A stretch of 5,480 nt of DNA, from NCBI GenBank assembly GCA_025351675.1, contig JANXVK010000258.1, forward strand, positions 1 to 5,480. The letters run 5' to 3'. Each line of letters starts with the position of its first letter. Within the stretch, counting starts at the first letter, position 1. A program made the position numbers and the translations under genes. Below, piece by piece: positions 5,014-5,480 of the stretch. The notes under the pieces were generated by a model. That model saw only the letters and a program-made list of their open reading frames with translations, was not told the origin of the DNA and did not search any database. This stretch comes from Rhizobacter sp. GTDB lineage: Bacteria > Pseudomonadota > Gammaproteobacteria > Burkholderiales > Burkholderiaceae_C.

Positions 5014-5480
5014 TCAGCGCAGGAACGCGTCCCAGCCGGTCTTCAGGATCAGCGCGCTGACCACGACGATGAACGCGATGCGCACGAAGCCGGCGCCGTG
5101 CTTCAACGCCAGCCGCGTGCCGAGCAGGCTGCCGGCCACGTTGGCGATCGCCATCACCGCGGCCACGTGCCACCAGACGTGGCCCTTCAGCGCCAGCAGC
5201 ACCAGCGCGGCGAAGTTGGTCGCGACGTTGAGCACCTTGGCGCTGGCGCTGGCGTTCAGGAAGTCGAAGCCGAGCAGGCGCACGAACGCGAACACGTAGA
5301 AGCTGCCGGCGCCGGGGCCGAAGAAGCCGTCGTAAAAGCCGATCACGCCGCCGATCGCGCAGGCGATCGCCGCCTGCGCGCGGCCGCTGCGGCTGGGCGC
5401 GTGCGTGATCCCCAGATCCTTGCGCACGACCGTGTACGCGAGCACGCCGACGAGGATGATCGGTAGCGCCTTGCGCAGGC
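5014..5480 (-). CDS. TauE/SafE (TSUP) family membrane permease, C-terminal part (runs off right edge)
   Basis: The visible 154 residues are the C-terminal half of a TSUP-family transporter; the N-terminus is beyond the right edge. The family's second-half signature GFYDGFFGPGAGSF is at visible residues 47-60, a form typical of the YfcA-like branch. Hydrophobic segments lie at about 5-18, 36-49, 60-71, 82-97, 101-119 and 132-147. TSUP proteins include exporters of sulfite and organosulfonates (TauE, SafE), but many, YfcA included, have no established substrate. Its closeness to sox genes makes a sulfur oxyanion attractive, but this is inference. The same frame stays open with no credible start through the window edge; the internal GTG at 5445 lies within a membrane segment and is not the start. 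The product ends at a TGA at 5014-5016. Confidence 0.88.
   Translation of the reverse strand, partial: LRKALPIILVGVLAYTVVRKDLGITHAPSRSGRAQAAIACAIGGVIGFYDGFFGPGAGSFYVFAFVRLLGFDFLNASASAKVLNVATNFAALVLLALKGHVWWHVAAVMAIANVAGSLLGTRLALKHGAGFVRIAFIVVVSALILKTGWDAFLR

Noticed and set aside
4291..5466. Plus-strand open frame of 391 codons opposite the HDOD and permease genes
   Set aside because: It spans two genes and their spacer on the other strand, and its composition (Arg, Ala, His, Gln) is typical of shadow frames in high-GC genomes.

Overview
The window is a compact, high-GC bacterial segment with strong G/C preference at third codon positions and short intergenic gaps. Together with the Sox cytochrome types, this suggests a betaproteobacterium of the Burkholderiales (Rubrivivax/Leptothrix/Methylibium-like). 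That placement is an inference from general family knowledge, not from a search.

Layout from left to right: (1) the 5' part of an AMP-forming acyl-CoA synthetase on the minus strand, running off the left edge; (2) a 107-bp divergent intergenic region; (3) a plus-strand CPBP-family intramembrane metalloprotease; (4) a minus-strand thiosulfate-oxidation cluster read in the order soxY, soxZ, soxA, soxX, whose last gene overlaps the 3' end of the protease gene by 14 bp; (5) upstream of soxY, a stand-alone HDOD-domain protein on the minus strand; (6) the C-terminal part of a TauE/SafE (TSUP) membrane permease on the minus strand, running off the right edge. No gap exceeds about 125 bp. No RNA gene, mobile element or CRISPR array was seen.

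The four sox genes form the carrier-and-loading half of the Sox system. SoxAX (haem cytochromes) oxidatively attaches thiosulfate to the C-terminal cysteine of SoxY, which is held by SoxZ. Neither soxB (sulfate-releasing hydrolase) nor soxCD (sulfane dehydrogenase) is present in the window: the slot after soxX holds an unrelated convergent gene, and the slot before soxY holds the HDOD gene. The nearby TSUP permease may or may not move a sulfur oxyanion.

Nothing here is clearly a new system. The most notable features are two tandem perfect hairpins in the 94-bp soxY-soxZ spacer, a SoxX with a lipoprotein-type signal and an N-terminal extension, a GC-rich hairpin just behind the soxX stop that lies inside the opposing protease gene, and the isolated soxYZAX arrangement.
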